Of a DNA stretch of 64,000 bases, positions 9,084 through 18,718 are shown piece by piece. The first letter of the stretch is position 1. Every line of letters begins with the position of its first letter. This DNA is from an uncultured Microbulbifer sp. (GTDB lineage: Bacteria; Pseudomonadota; Gammaproteobacteria; Pseudomonadales; Cellvibrionaceae), in the NCBI RefSeq assembly GCF_947489355.1, contig NZ_CANLDD010000005.1:62001-126000 (forward strand). The letters are read 5' to 3'. Under the pieces are notes generated by a model. It was given only the letters and a program-made list of their open reading frames with translations. It made no database searches and had not been told where the DNA came from. The position numbers were made by a program, and so were the translations under genes.

Positions 9084-9404
9084 TCAGGCTTCAAAGGCAT
9101 TCTTGATCCACTGGATGTTTTGCGCATCGCTGTCTATGGCAAGGACATCGAAGCGGCAGGGACAGTCCAGGTTGTGTTTTTGTAGATAGCCACAAGCGGT
9201 GGCAAGCAACTTCTGCTGCTTGCGCGCGTCCACGCTGGCCCCGGCACCGCCGAAGTGGTTACTGCGGCGGAAACGCACTTCCACAAACACTACAGTATCA
9301 CTATCCCGGGCGATAAGATCTATCTCTCCGAAACGGCTGCGGTAGTTGTGTTCGATGACAGCCAATCCCGCGCGCCGCAAGTAGTCTGCGGCCTTGTCTT
9401 CCAT
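9084..9404 (-). CDS. yraN: YraN-family protein (UPF0102, endonuclease-like fold)
   Basis: A small protein of the UPF0102 family with a restriction-endonuclease-like core; its function is uncertain. The visible core is YLRRAGLAVIEHNYRSRFGEIDLIARD followed by VVFVEVRFRRS, which contains the acidic GEID...EVR pattern of nuclease-like folds. ATG 9404 lacks a clear ribosome-binding site, and the residues just upstream in frame (VGTK) resemble the conserved family N-terminus, so the true start may be a few codons earlier at a non-standard codon. Lies between lpoA and diaA on the same strand. Confidence 0.88.
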   Translation of the reverse strand: MEDKAADYLRRAGLAVIEHNYRSRFGEIDLIARDSDTVVFVEVRFRRSNHFGGAGASVDARKQQKLLATACGYLQKHNLDCPCRFDVLAIDSDAQNIQWIKNAFEA

Positions 9405-9454
9405 CTTTGTGCCAACAGTGTCGCTGGTGTGCTTAAAAATTTCCCTGTCCTCGC

Positions 9455-11332
9455 CTATTGGGCACTTCCCCGCAGTGCAGGAGGCGATTCCACGGTGGTA
9501 ATTGGTACCGGCACCCCCTTTTTAACCAGGGCCCAGATCTGTTCGCGCAGGATGCGGCCATCTGCACTCAGGCTGAGGGCGCCGGTGAGACCGTGCAGCT
9601 TGAGCCGGGGGAACTGGCGCAGCATGGGGATGCGAGGGTAGAGGCGGAAAGCGTCGGCGCCAAGGGCGTAGAGGCGGGCAAAGGCCGGTGCCGGAGCAGC
9701 CTGCTGTTCGATATCCCGTTTGGTCTGGTTGCTTTCAAACAGCCAGGGCAGGGCGGTAAAGCGAATGCCGTTGATGTCGCGGTCGGGGGGGATGCTGCCT
9801 GCGAACACCTGGGAGGTGGCATATACCGGCAGGTCCCCAGCGTAATAGTAAGTCAGCATGGGGTTGATCTGGCGCGCCTGTTGGGGTTGCGCCGCCAAAA
9901 ACACCATGTCCACGTCGTCGCGGCGGCGCGGGGTGAACGCCAGCGGCGCAGACAAGCGGCCTTGCAGTGCTTTCTTGCGCGCTTCGCTGGCGGGGATTAA
10001 CAGGGCATCACTGATCAGGTTGGAAAATTTGCTGTTGGGAGAGAAAGTTTTGCTTATTGCGACAGTACCACCGAGGTGCTGCCACTCTTCCTGAAAGGCC
10101 TCCGCACCGCGCTGTCCCCAGCTGCTGTTTGCCGCGAGTACCATCGCCTGGCGGTGGCCCTGGCGGTAGGTGTGCCGGGCGATCTGGCGGGCCTCGTCTT
10201 CCACAGCCAGGCCGAACTGTACCAGGTCTTCGCTAAGGCGCCCCTGGTCGCCATAATTCAGGGCCAGGGTAGGTACCGGTAGTTTTTCCGTGGCCAGCAG
10301 GTTGGTTACCTTGTTTTTGTCCAGGGGGCCGATAATCGCTTTGGCCCCGGCGTCCACGGCGTTCTGATAGATATCTTCGAAAGGCTGCTCGGCTCCGGTG
10401 TCGTACACCATTACACTGGGGGTGGCGGCGCCGGCATTCAGAGCGGTGTAGTGTGCCGCCATAAAGCCATCTCGGATTGCGCGCCCGGCGCTGCCGAGGG
10501 GGCCTGAGAGTGGAAGCAGCAGGGCAATGTTGTCCACCCGCTGGGCTGCCAGCCGCTCCAGCAGCTTCAGGGCTTCAGGGGGGTGGATATTAGCGCTGTG
10601 TGTCGGCCAGCGTTCGCGCCAACGCTTGAGGGCAACCAGCTGCGAGCTGATGTCGGTCTGGGTATCGCGGCCCAACAGAGCCAACTGGTACCAGCCACGC
10701 ATCTGGGTATCGCTGCTATCAGCGGCGCGCGCCTGCAGCTCGCTGGAGGGCAGTTGAGTCAGCAGCTGCCAAAAGCCGTTGTTATTCTGCAGGATTGCCT
10801 CGTCGGTTTGCGCCAGAAAAGAAATTTCCCGGCGCTCTGTGATGGCGTTGTCCAGGTTGCCCAGTAGACCCCATAAGTCTGCGCGCAAGCTGCGCAGGGG
10901 CAGTGCCGTTGCTTGCGGCAACCTGGCCCAGACTGTGTCCAGGCGCGGCGAGGTTGCCAGTGTGAGGGCCTCAAAAAAGTCGTCACTGCCGGCGAGCAGA
11001 TTGCCGTAAAGCTGTGCGTAGCTGGCATACAGCGTGTCGTCCAACTGTGTGGGAACAATGCGGGTCACCGCCTCCCTGGCCGTCTCTTTATCCCCCAACT
11101 CGTATAGAATGGCGGCTGCCTGCAGGCGTTGTTGGTCCCTTGCCGGAGTGGGCAAAGCCTCCGCACTGCGCAATAGATGCACGGCATCATTGCGGCTGGT
11201 TGATTGGCCCGGGGGGTAGGACGGCTTGTATACCCCTGGTCGTGGAGCCGGAGTTTGGCAGGCCGTCAGCACCAGTGCGACAGCTGCCATACTGGCGATC
11301 ACAGTAGAGGTGCGCCTGGAAGAGGCGGACAT
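9455..11332 (-). CDS. lpoA: LpoA-type outer-membrane lipoprotein activator of PBP1a
   Basis: LpoA spans the periplasm from the outer membrane and activates peptidoglycan synthase PBP1a. The 625-residue protein has a signal peptide with lipobox (VLTACQ), an N-terminal helical TPR-like region of about 200 residues, and a C-terminal periplasmic-binding-protein-like domain beginning near IALLLPLSGPLGSAGRAI, with VFLAAQPQQARQINPML and YATSQVF typical of the family. The start at 11332 follows GGAGAAG. It opens the lpoA-yraN-diaA-dolP operon and is divergent from rsmI with only 39 bp between the start codons, so the two promoters must overlap or lie within the genes. Confidence 0.92.
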   Translation of the reverse strand: MSASSRRTSTVIASMAAVALVLTACQTPAPRPGVYKPSYPPGQSTSRNDAVHLLRSAEALPTPARDQQRLQAAAILYELGDKETAREAVTRIVPTQLDDTLYASYAQLYGNLLAGSDDFFEALTLATSPRLDTVWARLPQATALPLRSLRADLWGLLGNLDNAITERREISFLAQTDEAILQNNNGFWQLLTQLPSSELQARAADSSDTQMRGWYQLALLGRDTQTDISSQLVALKRWRERWPTHSANIHPPEALKLLERLAAQRVDNIALLLPLSGPLGSAGRAIRDGFMAAHYTALNAGAATPSVMVYDTGAEQPFEDIYQNAVDAGAKAIIGPLDKNKVTNLLATEKLPVPTLALNYGDQGRLSEDLVQFGLAVEDEARQIARHTYRQGHRQAMVLAANSSWGQRGAEAFQEEWQHLGGTVAISKTFSPNSKFSNLISDALLIPASEARKKALQGRLSAPLAFTPRRRDDVDMVFLAAQPQQARQINPMLTYYYAGDLPVYATSQVFAGSIPPDRDINGIRFTALPWLFESNQTKRDIEQQAAPAPAFARLYALGADAFRLYPRIPMLRQFPRLKLHGLTGALSLSADGRILREQIWALVKKGVPVPITTVESPPALRGSAQ

Positions 11333-11371
11333 AATCTTCTCCCGCAATAATGATATTTGGAGTGAACAGCT

Positions 11372-12214
11372 ATGGGGCCTGATCTGGGGCTGCTTTATAT
11401 TGTCGCTACGCCCATTGGCAATTTGGCCGATATGGTACCGCGAGCTGTCGAAGTTCTACAATGTGCCGATCTGGTTGCTGCGGAGGACACACGTCACAGT
11501 CAGAGACTCTTTTCGCATTTCGATATCGATTCGCCATTGATGGCATACCATGACCACACCGATGCCAAGCGCACCGAACAGATTCTACAGCGCTTGGAGC
11601 AGGGGCAGACGGTGGCACTGATCTCGGATGCGGGCACCCCGCTGATTTCCGATCCGGGCTATCGCCTGGTGCGTACAGCCCGCGAGCGGGGCATTCGCGT
11701 GGTGCCAATTCCCGGTGCCTGCGCTTTCATTGCTGCGTTGAGTGCCGCTGGCCTGCCCAGTGATCGCTTCAGTTTCGAGGGCTTCTTACCGGCCAAGGGC
11801 GGCGCGCGGGAACGCGCGCTGCGGGCGCTGGCCGGGGATACCCGCACCCTGGTTTTCTACGAGGCGCCCCACCGGGTGGCGGATACCCTCGACGCCATGG
11901 TTGCGGTTTTTGGAGGAGAGCGCGAAGCGGTGATTGCCCGCGAGGTGAGCAAAGCCTTTGAGACCTTCCAACTGATGCCGCTGCGCGAGTTGGCTGGCTG
12001 GGTGCGTGCGGACAGCAATCAGCAGCGCGGTGAGATAGTGTTACTGGTGCGCGGTACTGAGCGCCGGCGTGAGAGTGTGCTTGACGGCGAATCGCAACGG
12101 GTTATGTCCCTCTTGCTGGCTGAATTGCCACCGAAAAAAGCCGCCGCTGTGACTGCGGAAATCACCGGGGTGCCTAAAAAGGTACTGTACAACTGGAGCC
12201 TGTTGCAAAAATAA
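11372..12214 (+). CDS. rsmI: 16S rRNA 2'-O-ribose C1402 methyltransferase
   Basis: RsmI methylates the 2'-OH of C1402 in the decoding centre of 16S rRNA using SAM. The 280-residue product carries the SAM-binding tetrapyrrole-methylase-like core: LYIVATPIGNLADM at the N-terminus, AAEDTRHS, ALISDAGTPLISDPGY and PIPGACAFIAALSAAG, then FEGFLPAKG and FYEAPHR, with a C-terminal helical region. GGAG at 11359-11362 precedes ATG 11372. It is divergent from lpoA, as in E. coli, and is followed by the RNase P RNA gene on the same strand. Confidence 0.95.
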   Translation: MGPDLGLLYIVATPIGNLADMVPRAVEVLQCADLVAAEDTRHSQRLFSHFDIDSPLMAYHDHTDAKRTEQILQRLEQGQTVALISDAGTPLISDPGYRLVRTARERGIRVVPIPGACAFIAALSAAGLPSDRFSFEGFLPAKGGARERALRALAGDTRTLVFYEAPHRVADTLDAMVAVFGGEREAVIAREVSKAFETFQLMPLRELAGWVRADSNQQRGEIVLLVRGTERRRESVLDGESQRVMSLLLAELPPKKAAAVTAEITGVPKKVLYNWSLLQK

Positions 12215-12285
12215 GGGGGTCAATGGATGTTCCCCTGGCGGGATAAGCCTGTTGCAATCTGCCAGTCGTCTCATTACTCTTCACG

Positions 12286-12640
<355 letters not shown>

Positions 12641-12683
12641 TCACACCGCTTGCATACTGCGGTAGAGAATGTATTTGCGCGTT

Positions 12684-12710
12684 ACACTCCCGATGGAGTG
12701 TGGGTTTTTT
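12684..12710 (+). terminator. intrinsic terminator after rnpB
   Basis: ACACTCC pairs with GGAGTGT around a 4-base loop, followed by GGG and a run of six T. It lies just downstream of the RNase P RNA. The remaining 12711-12986 holds no gene that I can support. Confidence 0.8.
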
Positions 12711-12986
12711 AACCACTGCCGCACAAAACCCGCTTTTGCCATAGCCATCTGCGGCACTGGTGTAGCCTTCAAGTACGCGGGTCTTACTGTGGCGCACAGG
12801 GAAGGCATAGGTCGGATCACCGATGTGGATTAATAATCGTTGTGCTACCCCTGGTTTGAGTGCCAATTAACCTCCCTTCTTTTGGGTGGCCATACCTGCG
12901 CCTGGTGATAGGTGCTGCCTGATACAACATTGGGACTAACAGCCAGACGCACCTTGTCACTATAGAGAAACCGGTTGAGAGCCTCT

Positions 12987-13292
12987 ATGACCCTTGCAAA
13001 ACAGATCGAAGACAAACTCAGGGCGAGCTTTGCCCCACTGCACATTGATGTCCAGTGCGAAAGCCATATGCACAACGTGCCGGCAGGGTCGGAGATGCAC
13101 TTTCGGGTGGTCCTGGTCAGTGAAGTTTTTCAGTCACTGGGAAAAGTGCAGCGTCACCAGAAAGTTTATTCTGTCCTTGGCGAGGAAATGGCTGGCCCTA
13201 TCCACGCACTCGCCCTGCATGTCTATGCGCCGGATGAATGGGAAGGTGAAGCCCCTGAAAGCCCCGAATGCCGGGGGGGTGGAAAAAAATAA
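12987..13292 (+). CDS. bolA: BolA-family transcriptional/Fe-S regulator
   Basis: BolA-type proteins bind monothiol glutaredoxins through a shared [2Fe-2S] cluster; E. coli BolA also acts as a transcription regulator of cell shape. This 101-residue protein has the family helix IEDKLRASFAPLHIDVQCES, then FRVVLVSEVFQ, RHQKVYSVLGEEM and IHALALHVYAPDEW, which contain the BolA DNA-binding-like helix and conserved His residues. ATG 12987 is chosen; an in-frame TTG lies four codons upstream. The residues after DEW form a short charged tail. The name bolA rather than ibaG is an inference from the IHAL...EW ending. Confidence 0.85.
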   Translation: MTLAKQIEDKLRASFAPLHIDVQCESHMHNVPAGSEMHFRVVLVSEVFQSLGKVQRHQKVYSVLGEEMAGPIHALALHVYAPDEWEGEAPESPECRGGGKK

Positions 13293-13350
13293 AGGGCAGA
13301 TGCACGCCCGTACCCTACAGGCAATGCCATACACGGTTGTGTCAATATTT

Positions 13351-13384
13351 AAGCGCGGCTGTTAGCCGCGCTTGGCGCTTTTTC
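13351..13384 (+). terminator. hairpin terminator between bolA and the convergent outer-membrane gene
   Basis: AAGCGCGGCT pairs with AGCCGCGCTT around a 3-base loop, followed after GGCGC by a T-run. It lies between two convergent genes and may serve bolA on the plus strand. Confidence 0.7.
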
Positions 13385-13429
13385 GACAGGCCGATAGACG
13401 GAAGATTCAACCGCGTGAACCGGATCTGG

Positions 13430-14167
13430 CTATAGATGCAGGTTGAGGCCGATATAGGGGCCTTTGATTTCTATATCGCTCTGCAGATCGTCCAGCTCTT
13501 CCAGGTCCAAGCTCATTACCCGGTAGCCGGCTTCAAAAGCCAGGTCCAATACCGGTACAAAATTCCAGCGCACCTTGGCGGTCAGGTCGGTATGGGTGTC
13601 GCCGCGAAAGGTAGTGCCATTGCCCTGGGCAATCAAAGACCAGCCGGTAAATGGCAGATCGAAGCGCGCCATGGCATAGGCCATAGGCAGATAGCCGGTA
13701 AGATCGACGGTTTCTGACTGGGTTTCGCTGACAGCAGTAAATTCACCATTGTACTTGCGCGCAGTCAGGCCCAGGTCCAGGTTGACCCAGTTGTCCAGCA
13801 CTTCGTAGTAAAAGGTGGCATCGGTGTGGCTGAGGTTCAGGTCGGTGTTGACCTCGGAGCCCACTTCGAAGGCTTCGTCGTTAAAAGTCACAGCGCTTTC
13901 CAGGTGGGCGGCGCCATCGGTGTCAATTTTACTGTGGGCGAGCAGCACATTGGGTACCAGCGGGATAGGGTGCTCCAGGGCCGCCTGAAAGGTGGTGATG
14001 TTGTCCTCACTGAGGGAGAGGTTGTCCAGATCATAGTGATCGCTACCGATATCACCGGTATACCCCGGTAGCCAAACGCCGGCGGTGGCGTCAATGCCGA
14101 GAATCGTATCTGCGCTGGTGGCGTTGCAGGCGAGGAGGGCACTGAAAGCAATTGCGGTTTTTTTCAT
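13430..14167 (-). CDS. TIGR04219-type outer-membrane beta-barrel protein
   Basis: A predicted outer-membrane beta-barrel of 245 residues. It has a signal peptide (MKKTAIAFSALLACNATSA), then alternating polar/hydrophobic strands and an ending of GPYIGLNLHL, the short amphipathic C-terminal strand expected for BAM-dependent insertion. The start GIDATAGVWLPGYTGDIG is characteristic of the family TIGR04219. Its function is unknown; no specific pore or enzyme motif is seen. It stands alone between bolA (convergent) and the LysR gene (same strand) and is probably monocistronic. Confidence 0.78.
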   Translation of the reverse strand: MKKTAIAFSALLACNATSADTILGIDATAGVWLPGYTGDIGSDHYDLDNLSLSEDNITTFQAALEHPIPLVPNVLLAHSKIDTDGAAHLESAVTFNDEAFEVGSEVNTDLNLSHTDATFYYEVLDNWVNLDLGLTARKYNGEFTAVSETQSETVDLTGYLPMAYAMARFDLPFTGWSLIAQGNGTTFRGDTHTDLTAKVRWNFVPVLDLAFEAGYRVMSLDLEELDDLQSDIEIKGPYIGLNLHL

Positions 14168-14400
14168 AGACGTTTCTTCGTAGTGATTTTGCTGTGAAGT
14201 GTACAGGTTTATTTTTTGCGTGCCGCTGTAAGCAGCACAGTTTTACAACACTTTTTGAATGGATATACAAAATTGGCGTGTGAAAGTATTGCGCTGGTTG
14301 GCCTGTACCTGTTTATCTCTTGATGTATGTGCTTTGGTTCCCTGAGGCATGAGTCAATTCCGGGTAGTGCTCTTGGGAGACTCCTGCCGAGTGAGCTTGT

Positions 14401-15273
14401 TCATTTTGCCACTTCAAGCAACATCTGCTGTAGCGCGCGGGCGGCATTGCTCAGAGTGCGGCCGCGATGGCTAATCACGCCGAGGTTGCGCAGGATCTGT
14501 AATTTTTCCACGGGCAAAATCGCAAGGCTGTTATCCACCAGGGTGCGCGGAAGCACGCTCCAGCCGAGCCCCACACAGGCCATCATCTTGATGGTCTCCA
14601 GGAAGTTGGTGGCCAGCTTGGCCGAAAGTTTCAAGCCGTGGGCATCAAACTCCCGCTTGATCAGGCGCCCGGTGTAGGTATTGAGATCCGGGAGTATGGC
14701 GGGATAGTTGGCCAGGTCGGTCAGTGCCAATTCAGAAATCTTTGTCAGGGGATGGTCCGGTGCGGCCACCACGACACAGGGGTCGGGCCAGATAATCTGC
14801 GCATTGAGTTGTGGGTATTCCTTCAGGGCCAGGGTTACTACAGCCAACTCGTATTGGGCCGCCATCAGCGCCTCGTAGGCCTGTTCGGAATCCACGAAGT
14901 CGATGTCCAGGGTTACCTGCGGATAGCGATTGCTGAACTCCCTGAGTACTGGCGGTAGGTGGTGCAGCCCTACATGGTGGCTGGTGGCGATACGCAGGCT
15001 GCCGTTTACAGAGCTGCCAAGGGCGCGCAGTTCCCGCTCAGTGTCGCTGATCTCATTGAGGATATGGCGGGCACGGGGTAACAGGGCCTGTCCGGCATCG
15101 GTCAACTGCAGGCGCCGTCCAATGCGGTTGAACAGCGCTGTGCCAAGTTGCTGTTCGAGGGTCGCAAGGCGCTTGCTTGCCGCGGGCTGTGTCAGGTGCA
15201 GTTGAGCCGCCCCCTCTGAAACGGAGCCCCGCTCGGCAATGGCCAGAAAGGCCCTAAGCCATTGAATTTCCAA
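14401..15273 (-). CDS. LysR-family regulator divergent from leuCDB
   Basis: A 290-residue LysR-type regulator. Residues 1-60 hold the winged helix-turn-helix (FLAIAERGSVSEGAAQLHLTQ then PAASKRLATLEQQLG), and the rest is the two-lobed effector domain (SLRIATSHHVGLHHLPPVLR, DIDFVDSEQAYEALMAAQ). The gene is divergent from leuC, and the shared intergenic region carries a classic T-N11-A palindrome, so control of leucine biosynthesis plus autoregulation is likely. A LysR gene occupies the same place next to leuC in Pseudomonas. The effector is unknown; a leucine-pathway intermediate is the natural guess. Confidence 0.87.
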   Translation of the reverse strand: MEIQWLRAFLAIAERGSVSEGAAQLHLTQPAASKRLATLEQQLGTALFNRIGRRLQLTDAGQALLPRARHILNEISDTERELRALGSSVNGSLRIATSHHVGLHHLPPVLREFSNRYPQVTLDIDFVDSEQAYEALMAAQYELAVVTLALKEYPQLNAQIIWPDPCVVVAAPDHPLTKISELALTDLANYPAILPDLNTYTGRLIKREFDAHGLKLSAKLATNFLETIKMMACVGLGWSVLPRTLVDNSLAILPVEKLQILRNLGVISHRGRTLSNAARALQQMLLEVAK

Positions 15274-15324
15274 GCGCAGTACCCCCTCGATTAACTGCAG
15301 TGGCAGAGCGGATTAGCCGCCCTT

Positions 15325-15360
15325 AAGTGTTCGAAAATACATGCTATCCCAAGAACACTT
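15325..15360. promoter_or_regulatory. inverted repeat in the LysR/leuC intergenic region
   Basis: AAGTGTTC at 15325-15332 and GAACACTT at 15353-15360 form a perfect 8-bp inverted repeat 20 bases apart. It could be an operator half-site pair or an RNA hairpin in the LysR leader; the position between two divergent genes favours a regulatory role. Confidence 0.5.
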
Positions 15361-15387
15361 TTGAATTCCATAAAGGAATAGGTTCAA
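15361..15387. promoter_or_regulatory. candidate LysR operator upstream of leuC
   Basis: ATTCC-ATAAA-GGAAT at 15365-15379 is a perfect 5-5-5 palindrome containing a T-N11-A LysR box, and it is bracketed by TTGAA at 15361 and TTCAA at 15383. It lies about 80 bp upstream of the leuC start. A possible leuC promoter follows with TTGGTG at 15401 and TAGACT at 15425, 18 bp apart. Confidence 0.6.
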
Positions 15388-15459
15388 TAATAAATATAAA
15401 TTGGTGTTATTTGTTGCTGCTGGGTAGACTCGGCCTCTAAACCATTGAGAGGACAGGCT

Positions 15460-16908
15460 GTGGCTGCGCAAACACTCTACGATAAGTTGTGGCAAGACCA
15501 CTTGGTCAAGGCCCATAACGATGGCTCCGCACTGATCTATATTGACCGTCACCTGATTCATGAAGTGACTTCCCCCCAGGCTTTTGAAGGCCTGCGGCTG
15601 TCGGGGCGCAAGCCCTGGCGCAAGGATTCCCTAGTCGCCACACCGGATCACAATGTGCCCTCCGAGACTGTCGAGCGCGCCGCCGGTGTGCAGGGTATTC
15701 GCGACGATATTTCCCGCATACAGGTACAGACCCTGGACGAGAACTGCCGGGATTTCGAGGTGGTGCAGTTTGGCATCAACGAACCGGGGCAGGGCATTGT
15801 GCATGTTATCGGCCCTGAGACCGGAGCGACACTGCCCGGTATGACCGTGGTCTGTGGTGACTCCCACACCTCCACCCACGGCGCCCTCGGCGCGCTGGCC
15901 CACGGCATCGGCACCTCCGAAGTAGAGCATGTGATGGCCACCCAGTGCCTGATCCAGAGAAAAATGAAGAATATGCTGGTGCGTGTGGACGGCGAGTTGT
16001 GCCCAGGCGTTACTGCCAAGGATGTCGTGCTGGCGATTGTTGGCAAAATCGGTACCGCCGGTGGTACCGGCTATGGGATCGAATTCGGCGGAGAAGTGAT
16101 CCGCAAAATGTCCATGGAAGGCCGTATGACCGTGTGCAATATGGCCATTGAGGCCGGCGCGCGCGCAGGTATGGTGGCGGTGGACCAGATTACCCTCGAT
16201 TACGTGAAGGGCAAGCCCTATGCCCCCAAAGGCGAACAGTGGGACAGGGCAGTTGAGGTCTGGAAGCACCTGCACTCCGATGACGATGCCAACTTTGATG
16301 AGGTGATCGAACTGCGCGGCGAGGATATCGAGCCCCAGGTCAGTTGGGGGACTTCACCGGAAATGGTGGCGCCGATCAGTGCCCGGGTGCCGGACCCCGC
16401 TGCCGAGGGCGATGCCACCAAGCGCACCGGCATGATGCGCGCCCTCGAATATATGGGACTCACGGCGGGGCAGAATATCAGTGACATCAAACTGGACCGC
16501 GTATTTATCGGCTCCTGCACCAACTCCCGTATCGAAGATCTGCGCGCTGCTGCGGCAGTCGCAAAAGGCCGCCGCAAAGCGGACAGCGTCAAGCAGGTGC
16601 TGATCGTGCCCGGCTCCCAGGCGGTGAAGGTCCAGGCGGAGCGGGAAGGATTGCACGAAATTTTTGTCGAAGCGGGGTTTGAATGGCGCGAGCCATCCTG
16701 CTCCATGTGTCTGGCCATGAATGCGGACAAACTGGGAGCCGGCGAGCACTGTGCCTCCACCTCCAATCGCAACTTTGAAGGGCGCCAGGGCTACGGTGGC
16801 CGCACCCACCTGGTGAGCCCGAACATGGCCGCGGCGGCGGCCATTGCCGGGCACTTTGTGGATGTGCGCGAGATGGCGCCGGTACCAGCGGAAGAGGAGA
16901 GGGTCTGA
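15460..16908 (+). CDS. leuC: 3-isopropylmalate dehydratase large subunit
   Basis: The aconitase-family large subunit that, with LeuD, interconverts 2- and 3-isopropylmalate in leucine biosynthesis. The [4Fe-4S] cysteines are visible in [10 protein letters not shown] and [10 protein letters not shown]. Other family landmarks are [20 protein letters not shown] and [17 protein letters not shown]. The start is GTG 15460 with AGAGGA at 15448-15453. The 482-residue length is slightly above the E. coli 466. The stop overlaps the leuD start by one base, so the two subunits are translationally coupled. Confidence 0.97.
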   Translation: MAAQTLYDKLWQDHLVKAHNDGSALIYIDRHLIHEVTSPQAFEGLRLSGRKPWRKDSLVATPDHNVPSETVERAAGVQGIRDDISRIQVQTLDENCRDFEVVQFGINEPGQGIVHVIGPETGATLPGMTVVCGDSHTSTHGALGALAHGIGTSEVEHVMATQCLIQRKMKNMLVRVDGELCPGVTAKDVVLAIVGKIGTAGGTGYGIEFGGEVIRKMSMEGRMTVCNMAIEAGARAGMVAVDQITLDYVKGKPYAPKGEQWDRAVEVWKHLHSDDDANFDEVIELRGEDIEPQVSWGTSPEMVAPISARVPDPAAEGDATKRTGMMRALEYMGLTAGQNISDIKLDRVFIGSCTNSRIEDLRAAAAVAKGRRKADSVKQVLIVPGSQAVKVQAEREGLHEIFVEAGFEWREPSCSMCLAMNADKLGAGEHCASTSNRNFEGRQGYGGRTHLVSPNMAAAAAIAGHFVDVREMAPVPAEEERV

Positions 16909-17555
16909 TGAAAGCGTTTACCCAACACGAAGGGCTTGTGGTGCCCATGGATCGCGCCAATGTGGATACGGACCTGATCATCCCCAAACAATTCCTAAAA
17001 TCCATCAAGCGCACCGGCTTTGGCCCCAATCTGTTTGATGAATTGCGCTACCTGGATGAGGGTTTTCCCGACCGGGACTGTTCTGGCCGCCCCCGCAATC
17101 CGGAATTCCCCTTAAACTTCCCCCGCTACCAGGGCGGCTCTGTGCTGCTGGCGCGGGAGAATTTCGGTTGTGGTTCCAGCCGTGAGCACGCTCCCTGGGC
17201 CTTGGACGACTACGGCTTCCGCGCGATTATTGCGCCCAGCTTTGCCGATATCTTTTTCAACAACTGCTTTAAAAACGGCCTGTTGCCGATTGTGCTGCCG
17301 GAACAAGTGGTGCATCGCCTGTTCGAGGAAACCCATGCACAGGCGGGGTACGTGCTCACTATTGATCTGGAGCAGCAGCAGGTACGCAAACCCTCCGGCG
17401 AGGCGATTCCCTTTGAAGTGGACGCATTCCACAAGCACTGCCTGCTCAACGGTCTCGATCATATCGGCCTGACCCTGGAGCACTCAGAGGATATTCGTGC
17501 CTATGAAGCGGCACGGCGGGAAAAGGCCCCCTGGCTTTTCGATGCGATTCAATAA
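16908..17555 (+). CDS. leuD: 3-isopropylmalate dehydratase small subunit
   Basis: The swivel-domain partner of LeuC. The 215 residues include the signature [21 protein letters not shown], the substrate-binding loop of the family, along with [15 protein letters not shown] and the C-terminal HIGLTLEH. It overlaps leuC by one base (TGATG arrangement) and is followed by leuB after 15 bp with an AAAGGA site, giving a leuC-leuD-leuB operon. Confidence 0.97.
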   Translation: MKAFTQHEGLVVPMDRANVDTDLIIPKQFLKSIKRTGFGPNLFDELRYLDEGFPDRDCSGRPRNPEFPLNFPRYQGGSVLLARENFGCGSSREHAPWALDDYGFRAIIAPSFADIFFNNCFKNGLLPIVLPEQVVHRLFEETHAQAGYVLTIDLEQQQVRKPSGEAIPFEVDAFHKHCLLNGLDHIGLTLEHSEDIRAYEAARREKAPWLFDAIQ

Positions 17556-17570
17556 TTAAAGGAAATATAC

Positions 17571-18644
17571 GTGACAAAAAAAGTGATGATTCTACCGGGC
17601 GATGGCATTGGTCCGGAGATTGTTGAGCAGGCCATGGCAGTACTGGAAGCCGCGTCTGGAAAATTGAATCTGGGGCTTCGCTTTGAGCGGGGCCTGATCG
17701 GCGGTGCCTCGATTGATACCCACGGCGAGCCACTCACCGATGCGGCGCTCGAGGCTGCGGGCGAGTGCGATGCGGTCCTGCTCGGTGCCGTGGGTGGTCC
17801 CCAGTGGGACACCCTGGCGCGGGAAATCCGCCCGGAGAAGGGCCTGCTGAAAATCCGCAGCGGTCTTGGGCTCTACGCCAATCTGCGTCCGGCGATACTC
17901 TACCCGCAGTTGGCCGACGCCTCCTCGCTGAAACCGGAAGTGGTTTCCGGGCTGGATATTTTGATTGTGCGGGAGCTGACCGGCGGCATTTATTTCGGTG
18001 AGCCCCGCGGTATCCGCACCCTGGAAAACGGTGAACGCCAGGGTTTCAACACCTATGTATACAGCGAATCGGAAATCGAGCGTATCGCGCGCAGCGCGTT
18101 CGAGGCGGCGCAAAAGCGCAACGGCAAACTCTGCTCCGTGGACAAGGCCAATGTGTTGGAAGTGACTGTGCTGTGGCGCGAGGTGCTGGATCGCCTGGCG
18201 CCGGAGTATCCGGATGTGGCGCTGTCGCATATGTACGTGGACAATGCAGCCATGCAACTGGTGCGCGCGCCCAAGCAGTTCGATGTAATGGTGACCGGTA
18301 ATATGTTCGGGGATATTCTCTCCGACGCTGCCGCCATGCTCACCGGCTCCATTGGCATGTTGCCGTCCGCATCCCTGAATGAAAGCGGTTTTGGCCTGTA
18401 TGAGCCCTGCCACGGCTCTGCACCGGATATTGCCGGCCAGGGCATTGCCAATCCGCTGGCCACGATCCTGTCTGCCGCCATGATGCTGCGCTACTCCCTG
18501 GATATGAGCGAAGCGGCGGTTGCCATTGAGGCCGCAGTGCGCAAGGTGCTCGACCAGGGGTTGCGCACCGCCGATATTCACACGGAAGGCTGCCAGAAGG
18601 TCTCCACCGCAGAAATGGGCGCTGCCGTCGTATCTGCGCTGTAA
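17571..18644 (+). CDS. leuB: 3-isopropylmalate dehydrogenase
   Basis: Oxidatively decarboxylates 3-isopropylmalate to 2-oxoisocaproate with NAD+, the last committed step of leucine synthesis before transamination. The 357-residue protein has [16 protein letters not shown] at the N-terminus, [15 protein letters not shown], the metal-binding [20 protein letters not shown] and the nucleotide-binding [18 protein letters not shown]. It starts with GTG 17571 after AAAGGA. leuA is not in the window. asd follows 74 bp downstream, as in Pseudomonas. Confidence 0.97.
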   Translation: MTKKVMILPGDGIGPEIVEQAMAVLEAASGKLNLGLRFERGLIGGASIDTHGEPLTDAALEAAGECDAVLLGAVGGPQWDTLAREIRPEKGLLKIRSGLGLYANLRPAILYPQLADASSLKPEVVSGLDILIVRELTGGIYFGEPRGIRTLENGERQGFNTYVYSESEIERIARSAFEAAQKRNGKLCSVDKANVLEVTVLWREVLDRLAPEYPDVALSHMYVDNAAMQLVRAPKQFDVMVTGNMFGDILSDAAAMLTGSIGMLPSASLNESGFGLYEPCHGSAPDIAGQGIANPLATILSAAMMLRYSLDMSEAAVAIEAAVRKVLDQGLRTADIHTEGCQKVSTAEMGAAVVSAL

Positions 18645-18718
18645 CCGGTGCAACGGTTTCCACTGCCGCGCTGCCTTCCCCGGCGCGTAGATTGATCACA
18701 CCACGCAAGGACATCGCA

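Noticed and set aside
17592..18653. 353-codon open frame antisense to leuB
   Set aside because: Low-complexity His/Gly/Arg-rich translation that mirrors leuB codon usage.
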